Source: Pseudomonas sp.
Lineage (GTDB): Bacteria > Pseudomonadota > Gammaproteobacteria > Pseudomonadales > Pseudomonadaceae
Assembly: GCA_030656145.1 (NCBI GenBank)
Contig: JAUSOF010000067.1
Location: forward strand, 186,001-250,000
Reading direction: 5' to 3'
Length of the DNA: 64,000 nt
Shown here: positions 9,536-17,656 of the stretch, one piece after another
Layout: the number at the start of each line of letters is the position of its first letter
Position numbering within the stretch: the first letter of the stretch is position 1
Position numbers and translations under genes: made by a program
The notes under the pieces: model-generated
What the model saw: only the letters and a program-made list of their open reading frames with translations
What the model was told of the DNA's origin: nothing
The model's database searches: none

Positions 9536-9611
9536 AATACGCAGTAGCTTTTTTTGGGTGGGTGCTGATCGGTCGCGCCCCGGCAGCTCAACTGTGCAGC
9601 TCGATTACCTG

Positions 9612-10895
9612 CTAGCGAAAGGCCAGGTCACGCAGGAACAGGGTGATCGGCGGGAACATGATCAGCAGCACCGACATCAGCAGCAGAATCAGGAAGAACG
9701 GCAGACTGCCGCGGATAACCTCAAGGTAGGGTCGTCGGAACACTGCGATGGCGGTGAATATGTCGCAGCCGAAGGGCGGCGTGGCCGAGCCTATGGCCGC
9801 CTGCAGGGTGATGATGATCCCCACCAGCACCGGATCCAGGCCGGACAGGCGCACGGCAGGGGCGAAGATCGGTACCAGGATCAGCATCACTACGATCGGG
9901 TCGACGAACATGCAGCCGATGAAGAAGGCGATCGAAATGATGATCAGCAGTTCGGTTGGCGAAGCCTGCATCAGGCCAATACTGCTGAGGATCTGCTGCG
10001 GGATCTGGGCGAAGGAGATTACCCAGGAAAACGCCGAGCCGGCCGCCACCAGGATAAATACCACCGCCGTGATCAGCCCTGTGGACAGCGCAATGCTCGA
10101 CAGGTCGGAGAGTTTGACTCGGCGAAAGATCAGCACCTCCAGGATCAGCGCATAGAGCACCGACACCGCGGCGGCTTCAGTGGGGCTGAACACTCCGGTG
10201 TAGATGCCGCCGATAGTCATCACTGGCAGTAGCAGCGGCAAGATGGCGCGGCGGCAGGTGCGCAGGCGTTCGCTCCAGCTGAATTTCTCGCCGCGGGGAA
10301 TGCCTGCAACACGGGCGTAGAAGTAGCAGTAGCCAGCCAGTAGCAGCATCAGCAGCAGACCTGGGCCGATTCCCGCGATAAAAAGCTCCGCCACCGAGGT
10401 GCCTGAGACCACGCCATAGATGATCATGCCGATGCTTGGCGGGATCAGCAGGGCGATATCCGAGGCGTTGATGATCAGCGCCATGGCGAAGCTGTCCTTA
10501 TATCCCTGTTGCAGCATCTTCGGTCGCATGATGCTACCCACCCCGACAACGGTCGCTTGGGTCGAGCCGGACAAGGCGCCGAACATCGCGCAACTCAGCG
10601 CGGTGGTGATCGCCATGCCGCCGCGCACATGGCCGACGAAGGCCGTGGCCACGTCCAGCAAGCGGTTGGCGGTAGCCCCGCGGGTAATGATGTCTGCGGC
10701 GAGGATAAACATGGGTACCGCCACCAAGGCGGAAGGGCGGATACCGGCGATCATCTGCTGGATAAGGAATTCCGGGCCCATATTGAAGAAAAACACGAAG
10801 CCAGCGGCAGCGGCGGCCAGCAAGGTGGTCATCATGGGGAAGCCTGCCAGCAGCAGAATCAGCATGATTAGCAGGAGAGCAGTGGTCATATCCAT
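9612..10895 (-). CDS. uehC: ectoine TRAP transporter large permease UehC/TeaC
   Basis: This is the DctM-type 12-helix membrane subunit of a tripartite ATP-independent periplasmic transporter, 427 residues, driven by a cation gradient. The whole length is hydrophobic, with typical DctM segments such as GGMAITTALSCAMFG, GSTQATVVGVG and GGIYTGVFSPTEAAAV. The start MDMTTALL at 10895 gives the family length; upstream codons in the same frame overlap the small subunit. It begins 11 bp after the uehB stop, so both are one transcript. Substrate assignment to ectoine/hydroxyectoine comes from the surrounding doe/eut genes. Confidence 0.88.
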   Translation of the reverse strand: MDMTTALLLIMLILLLAGFPMMTTLLAAAAAGFVFFFNMGPEFLIQQMIAGIRPSALVAVPMFILAADIITRGATANRLLDVATAFVGHVRGGMAITTALSCAMFGALSGSTQATVVGVGSIMRPKMLQQGYKDSFAMALIINASDIALLIPPSIGMIIYGVVSGTSVAELFIAGIGPGLLLMLLLAGYCYFYARVAGIPRGEKFSWSERLRTCRRAILPLLLPVMTIGGIYTGVFSPTEAAAVSVLYALILEVLIFRRVKLSDLSSIALSTGLITAVVFILVAAGSAFSWVISFAQIPQQILSSIGLMQASPTELLIIISIAFFIGCMFVDPIVVMLILVPIFAPAVRLSGLDPVLVGIIITLQAAIGSATPPFGCDIFTAIAVFRRPYLEVIRGSLPFFLILLLMSVLLIMFPPITLFLRDLAFR

Positions 10896-10906
10896 GCGGT
10901 GCGGAC

Positions 10907-11443
10907 TCAGGCTTGTGGCGGGAGAGGGGCATCGACATGCCGCGGCGGCGCCTCGCGGCGGCCGAGCAGTACCTGCAACTGGATGAAGGCATGGCGCAGG
11001 AACTGCAGGCCGCTCATGCCCAGGCCCAAAGGAATCATCAGGTAGATGTAATGCAGCGGTACCTGCAGCGCCGAGGAGGCCCGGCCGATACGCGCGGCCG
11101 ATTGCACGTAGCCGATTGACGCCCATGTCAGCCAGAGCAGCAGAATGGCAGTCAACAAATTGATCAGCAGCATGCTGGCGGCGGCCGGCTTACCGGTCAG
11201 TTGCTCGACGAAGGCGCTCATGCTGATGTGGCGGTTTTGCCGTGCGGCATAACTGCAGCCGATGAAGGTCACGAAGATGATCAGGAACTGGTTGAGCTCC
11301 TCGGAGAAGTACAGGCTCTGATTGAACAGGTAGCGGCCGAATACATTGCCGACCGAGTTCAGCGCCATCAGCATGATCGAGCCGGCGAGGATGAAGGCCT
11401 CGAGTTTTTCCAGCAGCCAGTCCAGCTTATGCAACCAAGCCAT
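10907..11443 (-). CDS. uehB: ectoine TRAP transporter small permease UehB/TeaB
   Basis: This is the DctQ-type four-helix subunit of the TRAP transporter, 178 residues. It shows the Trp-rich amphipathic N-terminus (WLHKLDWLLEKLEAF) and four hydrophobic segments. The ATG at 11443 is preceded by GGAGG five bases away, which rules out the GTG two codons upstream. It is transcribed from a good sigma70-type promoter at 11499-11527 and is separated from its binding protein UehA, which lies about 4 kb away on the other strand. Confidence 0.87.
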   Translation of the reverse strand: MAWLHKLDWLLEKLEAFILAGSIMLMALNSVGNVFGRYLFNQSLYFSEELNQFLIIFVTFIGCSYAARQNRHISMSAFVEQLTGKPAAASMLLINLLTAILLLWLTWASIGYVQSAARIGRASSALQVPLHYIYLMIPLGLGMSGLQFLRHAFIQLQVLLGRREAPPRHVDAPLPPQA

Positions 11444-11498
11444 TGCCACCTCCAGTCTGCGCCACGGCGGCAGACATTTTTATTGTTGTGGAGGGCAG

Positions 11499-11527
11499 AC
11501 CTTATCCCTGGTCAAAAATCATGTCAA
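11499..11527 (-). promoter_or_regulatory. sigma70-like promoter for uehBC
   Basis: On the minus strand, a consensus -35 TTGACA, a 17-bp spacer and -10 TAAGGT lead to a roughly 50-base untranslated leader before uehB. It is the best-matching sigma70 promoter I found by eye in the ectoine cluster. Confidence 0.7.
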
Positions 11528-11541
11528 TTAATTATTTGAAT

Positions 11542-11576
11542 CAGTACATGTGCTCTGTTATAGGGCGAATGTACTG
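11542..11576. promoter_or_regulatory. candidate EnuR operator (inverted repeat)
   Basis: CAGTACAT and ATGTACTG are perfect 8-bp inverted arms separated by 19 bases, placed just upstream of the uehBC -35 box. The half-site TCAGTACA recurs at 13085-13092 in the enuR-doeA divergent region. A MocR/GntR regulator is encoded next to it. Binding is inferred. Confidence 0.5.
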
Positions 11577-11590
11577 TTTATTGCCTTGTT

Positions 11591-12991
11591 TTAGAACACG
11601 AAATGCATCGGGGCCGGGGTCTCGTCGAGCAAGCCATTGAGTGTGCTCAGGCCGCTCTGCAGGCGCGAGCGGCTCTGTTCGGCGCCCAGGCTGATGCGCA
11701 CATGCTGGTTGCTGCGGTCGGCACTGGCCAGGAAGGGCTCGGCCGGGAAGATCATCACCCCTTCCTGGCGGGCGCGGCGGGCGAACTTCTCCGGTTGCCA
11801 ATGGGCCGGCAGTTCGGCCCACACGTGCATGCCGTTGGGGTGGGCCTTGTAACTGCAGCCGGTCAACACTTCGCGGACCATCAGTTGGCGTGCTGCCAGC
11901 TCCTGCTGCTGGAAGGCGACCATGCGGTCGAGGGTGCCGTCCTGCATCCACCAGCTGGCAATCTCGAAAGGCATCAGGGTAGCCATCCAGGTGGTGCTGC
12001 GCAGTCGGCCGATGGCCTGCTGCACCAAGTGCGGCGGGGCGACCAGGTAGCCGGCGCGCATGCCGGGAAGGGTCACTTTGGTCAGGCTGGTGGCGTAGAA
12101 GCTGCGTTCGGGAATCAGCGCCGACAGCGGCGGGGCGCGATCCGGCTGCAGCGCGCCGTAGACATCGTCTTCGACCACGGTCAGGTCGTAGTGCCTGGCC
12201 AGTTCGGCAATTGCCTGGCGCCGCTCGAGACTCATGGTGTCGCTGTTCGGATTATTCATGGTCGGGGTACAGAACAGCACCTTGGCGCCACCCTGACGGC
12301 AAGCGGCATCCAGCGCCTCGGGCAGCAGGCCCTGATCGTCGGTAGCCAGGCCTTTGAGATTGAAGTGCAGGGTTTGCGCCAGGGCGAGCAAGAGCATGCA
12401 TGTCTCTTGCTCGCAGAGCACTGTATCGCCGGGTTTGAGCACCGTCGCCATGGCGATGGTCAGGGCGTGGGCGGCGCCATTGCAGAACAGCATGTGGTCG
12501 GGGTTGGCCGGCATCTTCTGCTGCGCCAACCAGGTGCAGACCACTTCACGGTGCTGGGTCAGGCCCTGGGTCGGGTGGAAGGAGGTGATGAAATCATCGC
12601 GGCCTTCCCGGGCCAGGCGCTCGAGGCCCGCACGGTAAAGCTTGACGTGGCGTGCCGTGCACACCGGGTGGGCGGTGGACAGGTCGATGCCACGGTTGGG
12701 GTCCTCATGCTCGTCGGTGGACAGGTAGTCCGACTCGTGGCTGACATGGCGGCTGCGAACGAAAGTACCGCTGCCGACCTGGGCATAGATGGCGCCCTGT
12801 TTCTCGGCATGGGCGTAGGCGTTGCTCACCGTTTGCACACTAACCCCGAGGGTCTCGGCCAGCTCGCGATGGGTTGGCAGCTTGCTGCCCGGCTGCAGGG
12901 CGCCAGCGTTGATCGCCTCGTTGAGGGCGTTGCCGATGGCCAGGTACTTGGGTTGGCCAGCGCGGAGGAATGGCTTCAGGTCAATTGTCAT
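11591..12991 (-). CDS. enuR: ectoine-responsive MocR/GntR-type regulator EnuR
   Basis: This is a transcription factor of 466 residues: N-terminal GntR winged helix (about 10-75, with HRELAETLGVSVQTVSNAY) fused to an aminotransferase-like domain of fold type I. The PLP-binding lysine is present (TSLTKVTLPG, Lys305). EnuR proteins repress ectoine uptake and catabolism genes and are released by ectoine-derived metabolites such as N-acetyl-diaminobutyrate or diaminobutyrate bound at PLP. It lies between the transporter genes and divergent doeA, its usual neighbours. The start at 12991 gives a complete GntR domain. Confidence 0.88.
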   Translation of the reverse strand: MTIDLKPFLRAGQPKYLAIGNALNEAINAGALQPGSKLPTHRELAETLGVSVQTVSNAYAHAEKQGAIYAQVGSGTFVRSRHVSHESDYLSTDEHEDPNRGIDLSTAHPVCTARHVKLYRAGLERLAREGRDDFITSFHPTQGLTQHREVVCTWLAQQKMPANPDHMLFCNGAAHALTIAMATVLKPGDTVLCEQETCMLLLALAQTLHFNLKGLATDDQGLLPEALDAACRQGGAKVLFCTPTMNNPNSDTMSLERRQAIAELARHYDLTVVEDDVYGALQPDRAPPLSALIPERSFYATSLTKVTLPGMRAGYLVAPPHLVQQAIGRLRSTTWMATLMPFEIASWWMQDGTLDRMVAFQQQELAARQLMVREVLTGCSYKAHPNGMHVWAELPAHWQPEKFARRARQEGVMIFPAEPFLASADRSNQHVRISLGAEQSRSRLQSGLSTLNGLLDETPAPMHFVF

Positions 12992-13351
12992 AGAACAATA
13001 AATCTCTTGACGATGATTGTAATGATAATAGTATGAGGTTTACGCGGAATTGACCTGCGCTTGTTGCGGTTACTTTAGCAGATATCAGTACAATTATAAG
13101 TAGTGCGGTCGTCACGGCCGCATGCCGGATCCCTGGGGGTCCGGGAGGTCGCATGGAGCAGCTGTCGACGCATTTGCCCCACGCCAATGGCGGGCCAGTG
13201 TTCCCTGATGTTTCTGTCCGCTGCGCATTCGCTGGAGCGTGTCGCCAGCAATTTCTCCGGCTGCAGGCCGGATGAATACCGCTCCACGGCTCAAGACCTG
13301 TGGAGTCGTTATGGGCTTGAACGCCACCGTGTTCATTTTCGAGGTGCTGTC
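12992..13351. promoter_or_regulatory. enuR-doeA divergent regulatory region
   Basis: These 360 bp hold no gene I can support. AT-rich stretches near 13000-13040 and 13080-13102 are plausible promoters for enuR and doeA respectively, but no -35/-10 pair is convincing. The octamer TCAGTACA (13085-13092) matches one arm of the inverted repeat in front of uehBC. A 5-bp hairpin (CCGGA/TCCGG) lies near 13125-13145. Confidence 0.5.
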
Positions 13352-14539
13352 ATGAGTGAAATCGCATTGAATTTCAGCCGTGAGGAGTACGCCCAGCGTC
13401 TGGCCAAGGTGCGTGTTGCCATGGCCGAGCGCGGGATCGCGACCCTGATCGTGCATGATCCGTCCAACATGGCCTGGCTCACCGGCTATGACGGCTGGTC
13501 TTTCTATACGCCGCAATGCGTGGTGGTCGGCCAGCAGGGCGACCCGCTGTGGTATGGCCGTGGCATCGACGCCAATGGTGCACGGCGCACCGTCTATCTG
13601 GAAGAGGAAAACATTGCCTCTTACAGTGACCGCTATGTGATGAACCCGCCGCACCACGCACTCGACTACCTGTGTCAGGAAGTGTTGCCGGCGCGGGGGT
13701 TGACCGGCGGCGTGATCGGCGTGGAGATGGACAACTACTACTACAGCGCTACGTCGCACCAGGCATTGCAGCGCGGTCTGCCGCAGGCGCAACTGGTGGA
13801 TGCCACGGGACTGGTCAACTGGTGCCGAGCGATCAAGTCGGCGCAAGAAATCGAGTACATGCGCGTGGCTGCGCGGATCGTCGAGAACATGCACCGGGCG
13901 ATCATCGAGATGGTCGAGCCGGGCTTGCCGAAGAACGTACTGGTGGGCGAGATCTACCGGGTGGCCTGTGTCGGCCACGAGGGCAAGTACGGCGACTACC
14001 CGGCCATCGTGCCCATGCTGCCCTCCGGCAAGGATGCCTCGGCGCCGCACCTGACGTGGGACGACCGGCCCTTCAAGAAAGGCGAAGGCACCTTCTTCGA
14101 GATTGCCGGCTGCCACAAGCGCTACCACTGCCCACTTTCACGCACCCTTTATCTGGGTGAGCCGTCGGCGGCTTTTCGCAAGGCCGAGGAGGCAATCAAC
14201 GCCGGTCTCGAAGCCGGCTTGGCCATGGCCAAGCCCGGCAATACCTGCGGCGACATCGCCCGCGAGCTGAATAGCACCCTGCGCCGCTACGGCTATGACC
14301 GCGGTGATAACCGCTGCGGCTACCCGATCGGATTGAGTTATCCGCCGGATTGGGGCGAGCGCACCATGAGCCTGCGCGAGAGCGACACTACGGTGTTGCA
14401 GCCGGGCATGACCTTCCACTTCATGCCGGGGTTGTGGCTGGACGACTGGGGGCTGGAGACCACCGAGAGCATCCTGATCACCGAGAGCGGGGTAGAAACC
14501 CTCTGCGACTTCCCGCGCCAGTTGTTTGTGAAAGCCTGA
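13352..14539 (+). CDS. doeA: ectoine hydrolase DoeA (EutD)
   Basis: This enzyme opens the ectoine ring to give N-acetylated L-2,4-diaminobutyrate. The protein is 395 residues, the size of characterised DoeA/EutD. It has a creatinase-like N-terminal domain (1-160) and a pita-bread M24 peptidase fold (from about 165). The usual M24 metal-ligand motifs are replaced: the Asp pair region reads FFEIAGCHKR with Glu250 and the last segment reads MTFHFMPG, as expected for this non-peptidase branch. The ATG at 13352 follows GAGGTGC; a long upstream extension in frame lacks homology. doeB starts one base after its stop. Confidence 0.92.
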   Translation: MSEIALNFSREEYAQRLAKVRVAMAERGIATLIVHDPSNMAWLTGYDGWSFYTPQCVVVGQQGDPLWYGRGIDANGARRTVYLEEENIASYSDRYVMNPPHHALDYLCQEVLPARGLTGGVIGVEMDNYYYSATSHQALQRGLPQAQLVDATGLVNWCRAIKSAQEIEYMRVAARIVENMHRAIIEMVEPGLPKNVLVGEIYRVACVGHEGKYGDYPAIVPMLPSGKDASAPHLTWDDRPFKKGEGTFFEIAGCHKRYHCPLSRTLYLGEPSAAFRKAEEAINAGLEAGLAMAKPGNTCGDIARELNSTLRRYGYDRGDNRCGYPIGLSYPPDWGERTMSLRESDTTVLQPGMTFHFMPGLWLDDWGLETTESILITESGVETLCDFPRQLFVKA

Positions 14540-14540
14540 G

Positions 14541-15614
14541 ATGAGTAGCGCAACCATGAATATTTCCCCCGAAGCCGAATTGCAGGCGAGCACGCGTTCG
14601 AGCGTGGCCGAGGTTCGCGCAACCACCCTTAGTGCCACTGTTGATTTCGACCGTGACGGTGTGCAGCACGGCTTTCTCAAGTTGCCGTACTCACATGATC
14701 AGTCGGCCTGGGGTTGCATCATGATCCCCATCAGCGTGGTGAAGAACGGCGCAGGCCCCACCGCGCTACTCACTGGCGGCAACCACGGCGATGAATATGA
14801 GGGCATCACCAGCTTGCTCAAGCTGGCCAATGAGTTGCGCGCTGAAGACGTGCGTGGTCGGGTGATCATAGTTCCGGCGATGAACTACCCGGCGGTGCAG
14901 AGTGGCAGTCGCACCTCGCCGATCGACAAAGGCAACATGAACCGTTCGTTCCCCGGCAGCCCCAATGGCAGCATGACCGAGCGTATCGCCGATTACTTCC
15001 AGCGCTACCTGATCCCGTTGTGCGACTACGCCCTGGACATCCATTCCGGCGGCAAAACCCTGGACATCCTGCCGTTCGCCGCTGCCCACCGGTTGCCCGA
15101 TCCGCAGCAGGAAGCCAAGTGCATCGAAGGCGCACGGCTGTTTGGCACCGCCGCCAGCATGATCCTCTTCGAGTTGGACGCCGCCTCGCTCTACGACACG
15201 GCGGTAGAGGCTCAGGGCAAGGTATTCGTCACGACCGAGTTGCGCGGCGGAGGCACCAGCACCCCTGAAACCATGGCGCTGGCTGACCGTGGAGTGCGCA
15301 ACTTCCTCACGTTCGCCGGGATTCTCGGTGGTGAACCGGAGCTGGCGGACGGGCCGCTGATGCAACTGGATATGCCGGATGCCAGCTGTTACGTGCAGAG
15401 CTCCCATCGCGGCATTCTCGAACTCACCTGCAGCCTGGGCGACCGGTTGCGGCAAGGTGATCTGGTGGCGCGGGTGCATGCATTTGAACGTACCGGTACG
15501 CCGGCGGTGGAGTATCGCGCGGAACGGGACGGCCTGCTGGTCGCCCGACGTTTTCCCGCATTGGTAGACATCGGTGACACCCTGGCGGTGATCGCCGACA
15601 TCATAGAAGGTTGA
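14541..15614 (+). CDS. doeB: N-acetyl-L-2,4-diaminobutyrate deacetylase DoeB (EutE)
   Basis: This is a zinc deacylase of the AstE/AspA family, 357 residues, that removes the acetyl group to give L-2,4-diaminobutyrate and acetate. Zinc ligands are visible as GGNHGDEYEG (His and Glu, near residue 80) and DIHSGG (His, near 170). It starts one base after doeA, indicating translational coupling of the hydrolase and the deacetylase. An alternative start is five codons further in (MNISPE). Confidence 0.92.
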   Translation: MSSATMNISPEAELQASTRSSVAEVRATTLSATVDFDRDGVQHGFLKLPYSHDQSAWGCIMIPISVVKNGAGPTALLTGGNHGDEYEGITSLLKLANELRAEDVRGRVIIVPAMNYPAVQSGSRTSPIDKGNMNRSFPGSPNGSMTERIADYFQRYLIPLCDYALDIHSGGKTLDILPFAAAHRLPDPQQEAKCIEGARLFGTAASMILFELDAASLYDTAVEAQGKVFVTTELRGGGTSTPETMALADRGVRNFLTFAGILGGEPELADGPLMQLDMPDASCYVQSSHRGILELTCSLGDRLRQGDLVARVHAFERTGTPAVEYRAERDGLLVARRFPALVDIGDTLAVIADIIEG

Positions 15615-15670
15615 AGGCCGGCAGGCTCGGCCGCTATTTCATGACAATAACAGCAAGCGGAGAACTCACC

Positions 15671-16708
15671 ATGAGCACACTAAGCAAACTGAAAAAAGCG
15701 GGCCTGGCTGCAGCGATAGGTTTGACCCTGATCAGTCAGGCCGGCCTTGCGGCCGCTGCTGAAGAGTGGAAGTTCGCGCTGGAGGAAATCAGCGGCAGCG
15801 TCCAGGACGCCTATGCGCAGAAGTTCAAACAGCTGGTGGAGGAGAAGAGTGGAGGTGACATCAGCGTCACCGTCTATCCCTACGGCGCCCTGGGCGAGTC
15901 TGAAGACCTCACCGAGTTGGTGGCCAACGGTGTTCTGCAGTTCACTCATGGCTCGACCGGCATTCTTGGCTCGACCGCCCCGGGCATGCAGGTGTTCTCG
16001 GTGCCTTACCTGCTGTCGCAGGATAACCAGGTCAACCTCAAGCTGCTCACTGAGAGCCCGACCATTTATGGCCCCATCGCCGACAAGCTGAAGACCCGCA
16101 ACCTGCGCCTGCTGAGCATGTACCCGGAAGGCGACATGGTCTGGACCACCAACAAGGTGGTGCGCACGCCGGCCGACTTCAACAACATGAAGATGCGTGT
16201 GATGGCCTCGCCGATGCTGGTGGAGACCTACAAATCATTTGGTGCTGTGCCGACGCCGCTGCCCTATTCCGAGGTCTATGGCGCCCTGCAGTTGAAGATG
16301 ATCGACGGCCAGGAAAACCCGGTCTTCGCCATCGAGGAAATGAAGTTCTATGAGGTCAACGATGTCATGACCTGGTCGGGTCATCAGCAGTTCACCGTCG
16401 CCGTACTGTCCAGCGAATCCTGGTACCAGGGGCTGCCGGCCGAGCAACGCACGCTGATCGACGAGACCATAAATGAGTTGGCGCCTTACATCTTCGAGAC
16501 CCAGGCCCGATACAACAACGAGCGCCTGGAGAAGATCAAACAGGCCAAGCCAGGTATTCAGTTGGTGCACCTGAACGAGGAAGAGCAGGCAGCCTTCCGC
16601 GAGGCCAGCCAACCGATGCGCGAGAAGCTGGTGCAACTGGCCGGCCCTGAAGCCGGTGCTGCGCTCAAGGCTCTGGAGCAGGAAATCGCCGAACTGGAAC
16701 AGCAGTAA
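15671..16708 (+). CDS. uehA: ectoine TRAP transporter substrate-binding protein UehA/TeaA
   Basis: This is a periplasmic DctP-type solute-binding protein, 345 residues. A signal peptide (about 1-28, ending AGLAAA before AEEWKF) is followed by the typical DctP features: YPYGALGESEDL, FSVPYLL, and MKMRVMASPMLVETYKSFGAVPTPLPYSE with the conserved Arg for carboxylate binding. The start at 15671 is preceded by GGAG; the ATG further upstream would disrupt the signal peptide. It lies between doeB and doeX while its membrane partners uehBC are on the opposite strand. A terminator follows. Confidence 0.9.
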   Translation: MSTLSKLKKAGLAAAIGLTLISQAGLAAAAEEWKFALEEISGSVQDAYAQKFKQLVEEKSGGDISVTVYPYGALGESEDLTELVANGVLQFTHGSTGILGSTAPGMQVFSVPYLLSQDNQVNLKLLTESPTIYGPIADKLKTRNLRLLSMYPEGDMVWTTNKVVRTPADFNNMKMRVMASPMLVETYKSFGAVPTPLPYSEVYGALQLKMIDGQENPVFAIEEMKFYEVNDVMTWSGHQQFTVAVLSSESWYQGLPAEQRTLIDETINELAPYIFETQARYNNERLEKIKQAKPGIQLVHLNEEEQAAFREASQPMREKLVQLAGPEAGAALKALEQEIAELEQQ

Positions 16709-16717
16709 CCCCTGTTG

Positions 16718-16742
16718 CCGGCGGGTCAGCTCGCCGGTTTTT
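16718..16742 (+). terminator. intrinsic terminator after uehA
   Basis: CCGGCG and CGCCGG form a stem with an 8-base loop, followed directly by TTTTT. It ends the doeA-doeB-uehA unit or attenuates transcription into doeX. Confidence 0.75.
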
Positions 16743-16786
16743 CTAGCGATGTGCCGTTATATGTCGTGCGGGCCGCCGCTCTTGGC

Positions 16787-16821
16787 AGGAGCCAGGGGGA
16801 CTAGGCGTCCCCCTGGCTCCT
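16787..16821. repeat. 15-bp perfect hairpin between uehA and doeX
   Basis: Fifteen bases on each side (AGGAGCCAGGGGGAC and its exact complement) surround the 5-base loop TAGGC. No U-tract follows, so it is a second terminator-like or RNA-stabilising element, possibly a small REP. Confidence 0.55.
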
Positions 16822-16839
16822 CTACAGGTGCGCACCCTC

Positions 16840-16900
16840 GTAGGATGGGTTGAGCGCAGCGATACCCATCGCTGCAGGTTGAGCACAGCAGTACCTATGC
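16840..16900 (+). repeat. dispersed intergenic repeat, copy 2
   Basis: The core GTAGGATGGG to GATACCCATC (16840-16870) is nearly identical to the inverted copy at 44875-44906. A degenerate second unit (GTTGAGCACAGCAGTACC) follows to about 16900. Confidence 0.7.
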
Positions 16901-16920
16901 CGATCAACCTCGCCGCGTCT

Positions 16921-16941
16921 GGCCGGGGTACGGCCTTTTTT
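16921..16941 (+). terminator. terminator-like hairpin just before doeX
   Basis: GGCCG and CGGCC with loop GGGTA are followed by six T. It has the form of a small intrinsic terminator only 17 bp before the doeX start codon, so doeX either has a promoter inside this gap or is attenuated. Confidence 0.55.
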
Positions 16942-16957
16942 CGCCGTGGAGCGGTTT

Positions 16958-17434
16958 ATGCGCCTGGACACTTACGACCTGAAGATTCTGCGCATCCTGC
17001 AGAGCAACGGGCGGATCACCAAATCCAGCCTGGCTGAAGCCATCAACCTGTCTATCAGCCCCTGTTGGGAACGGGTCAAGCGCCTCGAAGAAGCCGGCAT
17101 CATCCGCGGCTACGGCGCTCTGCTGAATACCGAGATCCTGTTCAAGCGTGCCGCTGTGATGGTTGAAATCAGCCTCAAGCAGCATAGCCGTGAAGCCTTT
17201 CAGCGCTTCGAATGTGCCATGCAGGACTGCCCCGAAGTCACCGAATGCTACGCCACTGGTGGCGGTATCGACTACATCGTCAAGGTCATGGCGCGTGACA
17301 TCGACCAGTACCAGCGCCTGATCGACCGCTGGCTGATGGCCGACCTGGGCATCGAACGCTACTTCACCTACATCGTCACCAAGACCATCAAACACAGCGA
17401 ACCTTCGCTATTGCTCGACAGTGAAGACGAGTAA
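16958..17434 (+). CDS. doeX: Lrp/AsnC family regulator DoeX
   Basis: This is a feast/famine transcription factor, 158 residues. An N-terminal AsnC-type helix-turn-helix (about 3-60, with NGRITKSSLAEAINLSISPCWERVKRLEEAGII) is followed by a RAM ligand-binding domain with TECYATGGGIDYIVKVMARD. Proteins of this kind (DoeX or AsnC) accompany ectoine catabolic genes in Halomonas and alphaproteobacteria. The ATG at 16958 with GGAG upstream was preferred over GTG 16946. It sits between the transporter binding protein and doeC. Confidence 0.87.
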   Translation: MRLDTYDLKILRILQSNGRITKSSLAEAINLSISPCWERVKRLEEAGIIRGYGALLNTEILFKRAAVMVEISLKQHSREAFQRFECAMQDCPEVTECYATGGGIDYIVKVMARDIDQYQRLIDRWLMADLGIERYFTYIVTKTIKHSEPSLLLDSEDE

Positions 17435-17473
17435 TCGAGTGGCGCTGTAATTCTCGCGACGTTCGCCCATTTA

Positions 17474-17581
17474 GTGCCGCGCCCAGGTACAGAAAAAAAC
17501 CTCGGCAAACCACCGGCAAAGAAAAAAAACACAGCCCAGCCAGCAGCTGAAGAGAAAAAACCGCTGCCCGACAAGCCCTAA
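17474..17581 (+). other. 35-codon Lys/Ala/Pro-rich reading frame after doeX
   Basis: An open frame from GTG 17474 to TAA 17579-17581 encodes a very basic low-complexity peptide (KKK, PPAKKK, AAEEKKPLPDKP). It is in the same frame as doeX, 13 codons after the doeX stop, so it may be a degraded C-terminal tail of doeX, a remnant of another gene, or chance. Three A-runs of 7, 8 and 6 bases mark it out from the GC-rich surroundings. No good ribosome site is seen. Confidence 0.3.
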
Positions 17582-17656
17582 AGTGGACGCTGTAAACACG
17601 CACCACGCTCTGGCCGCGAACGCGTAGCGACCAGACCTGAAGAGGGGACGCTGTCC

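Noticed and set aside
13103..13351. N-terminal extension of DoeA by 83 codons
   Set aside because: The extension lacks family similarity and covers the divergent promoter region; ATG 13352 has a good ribosome site.
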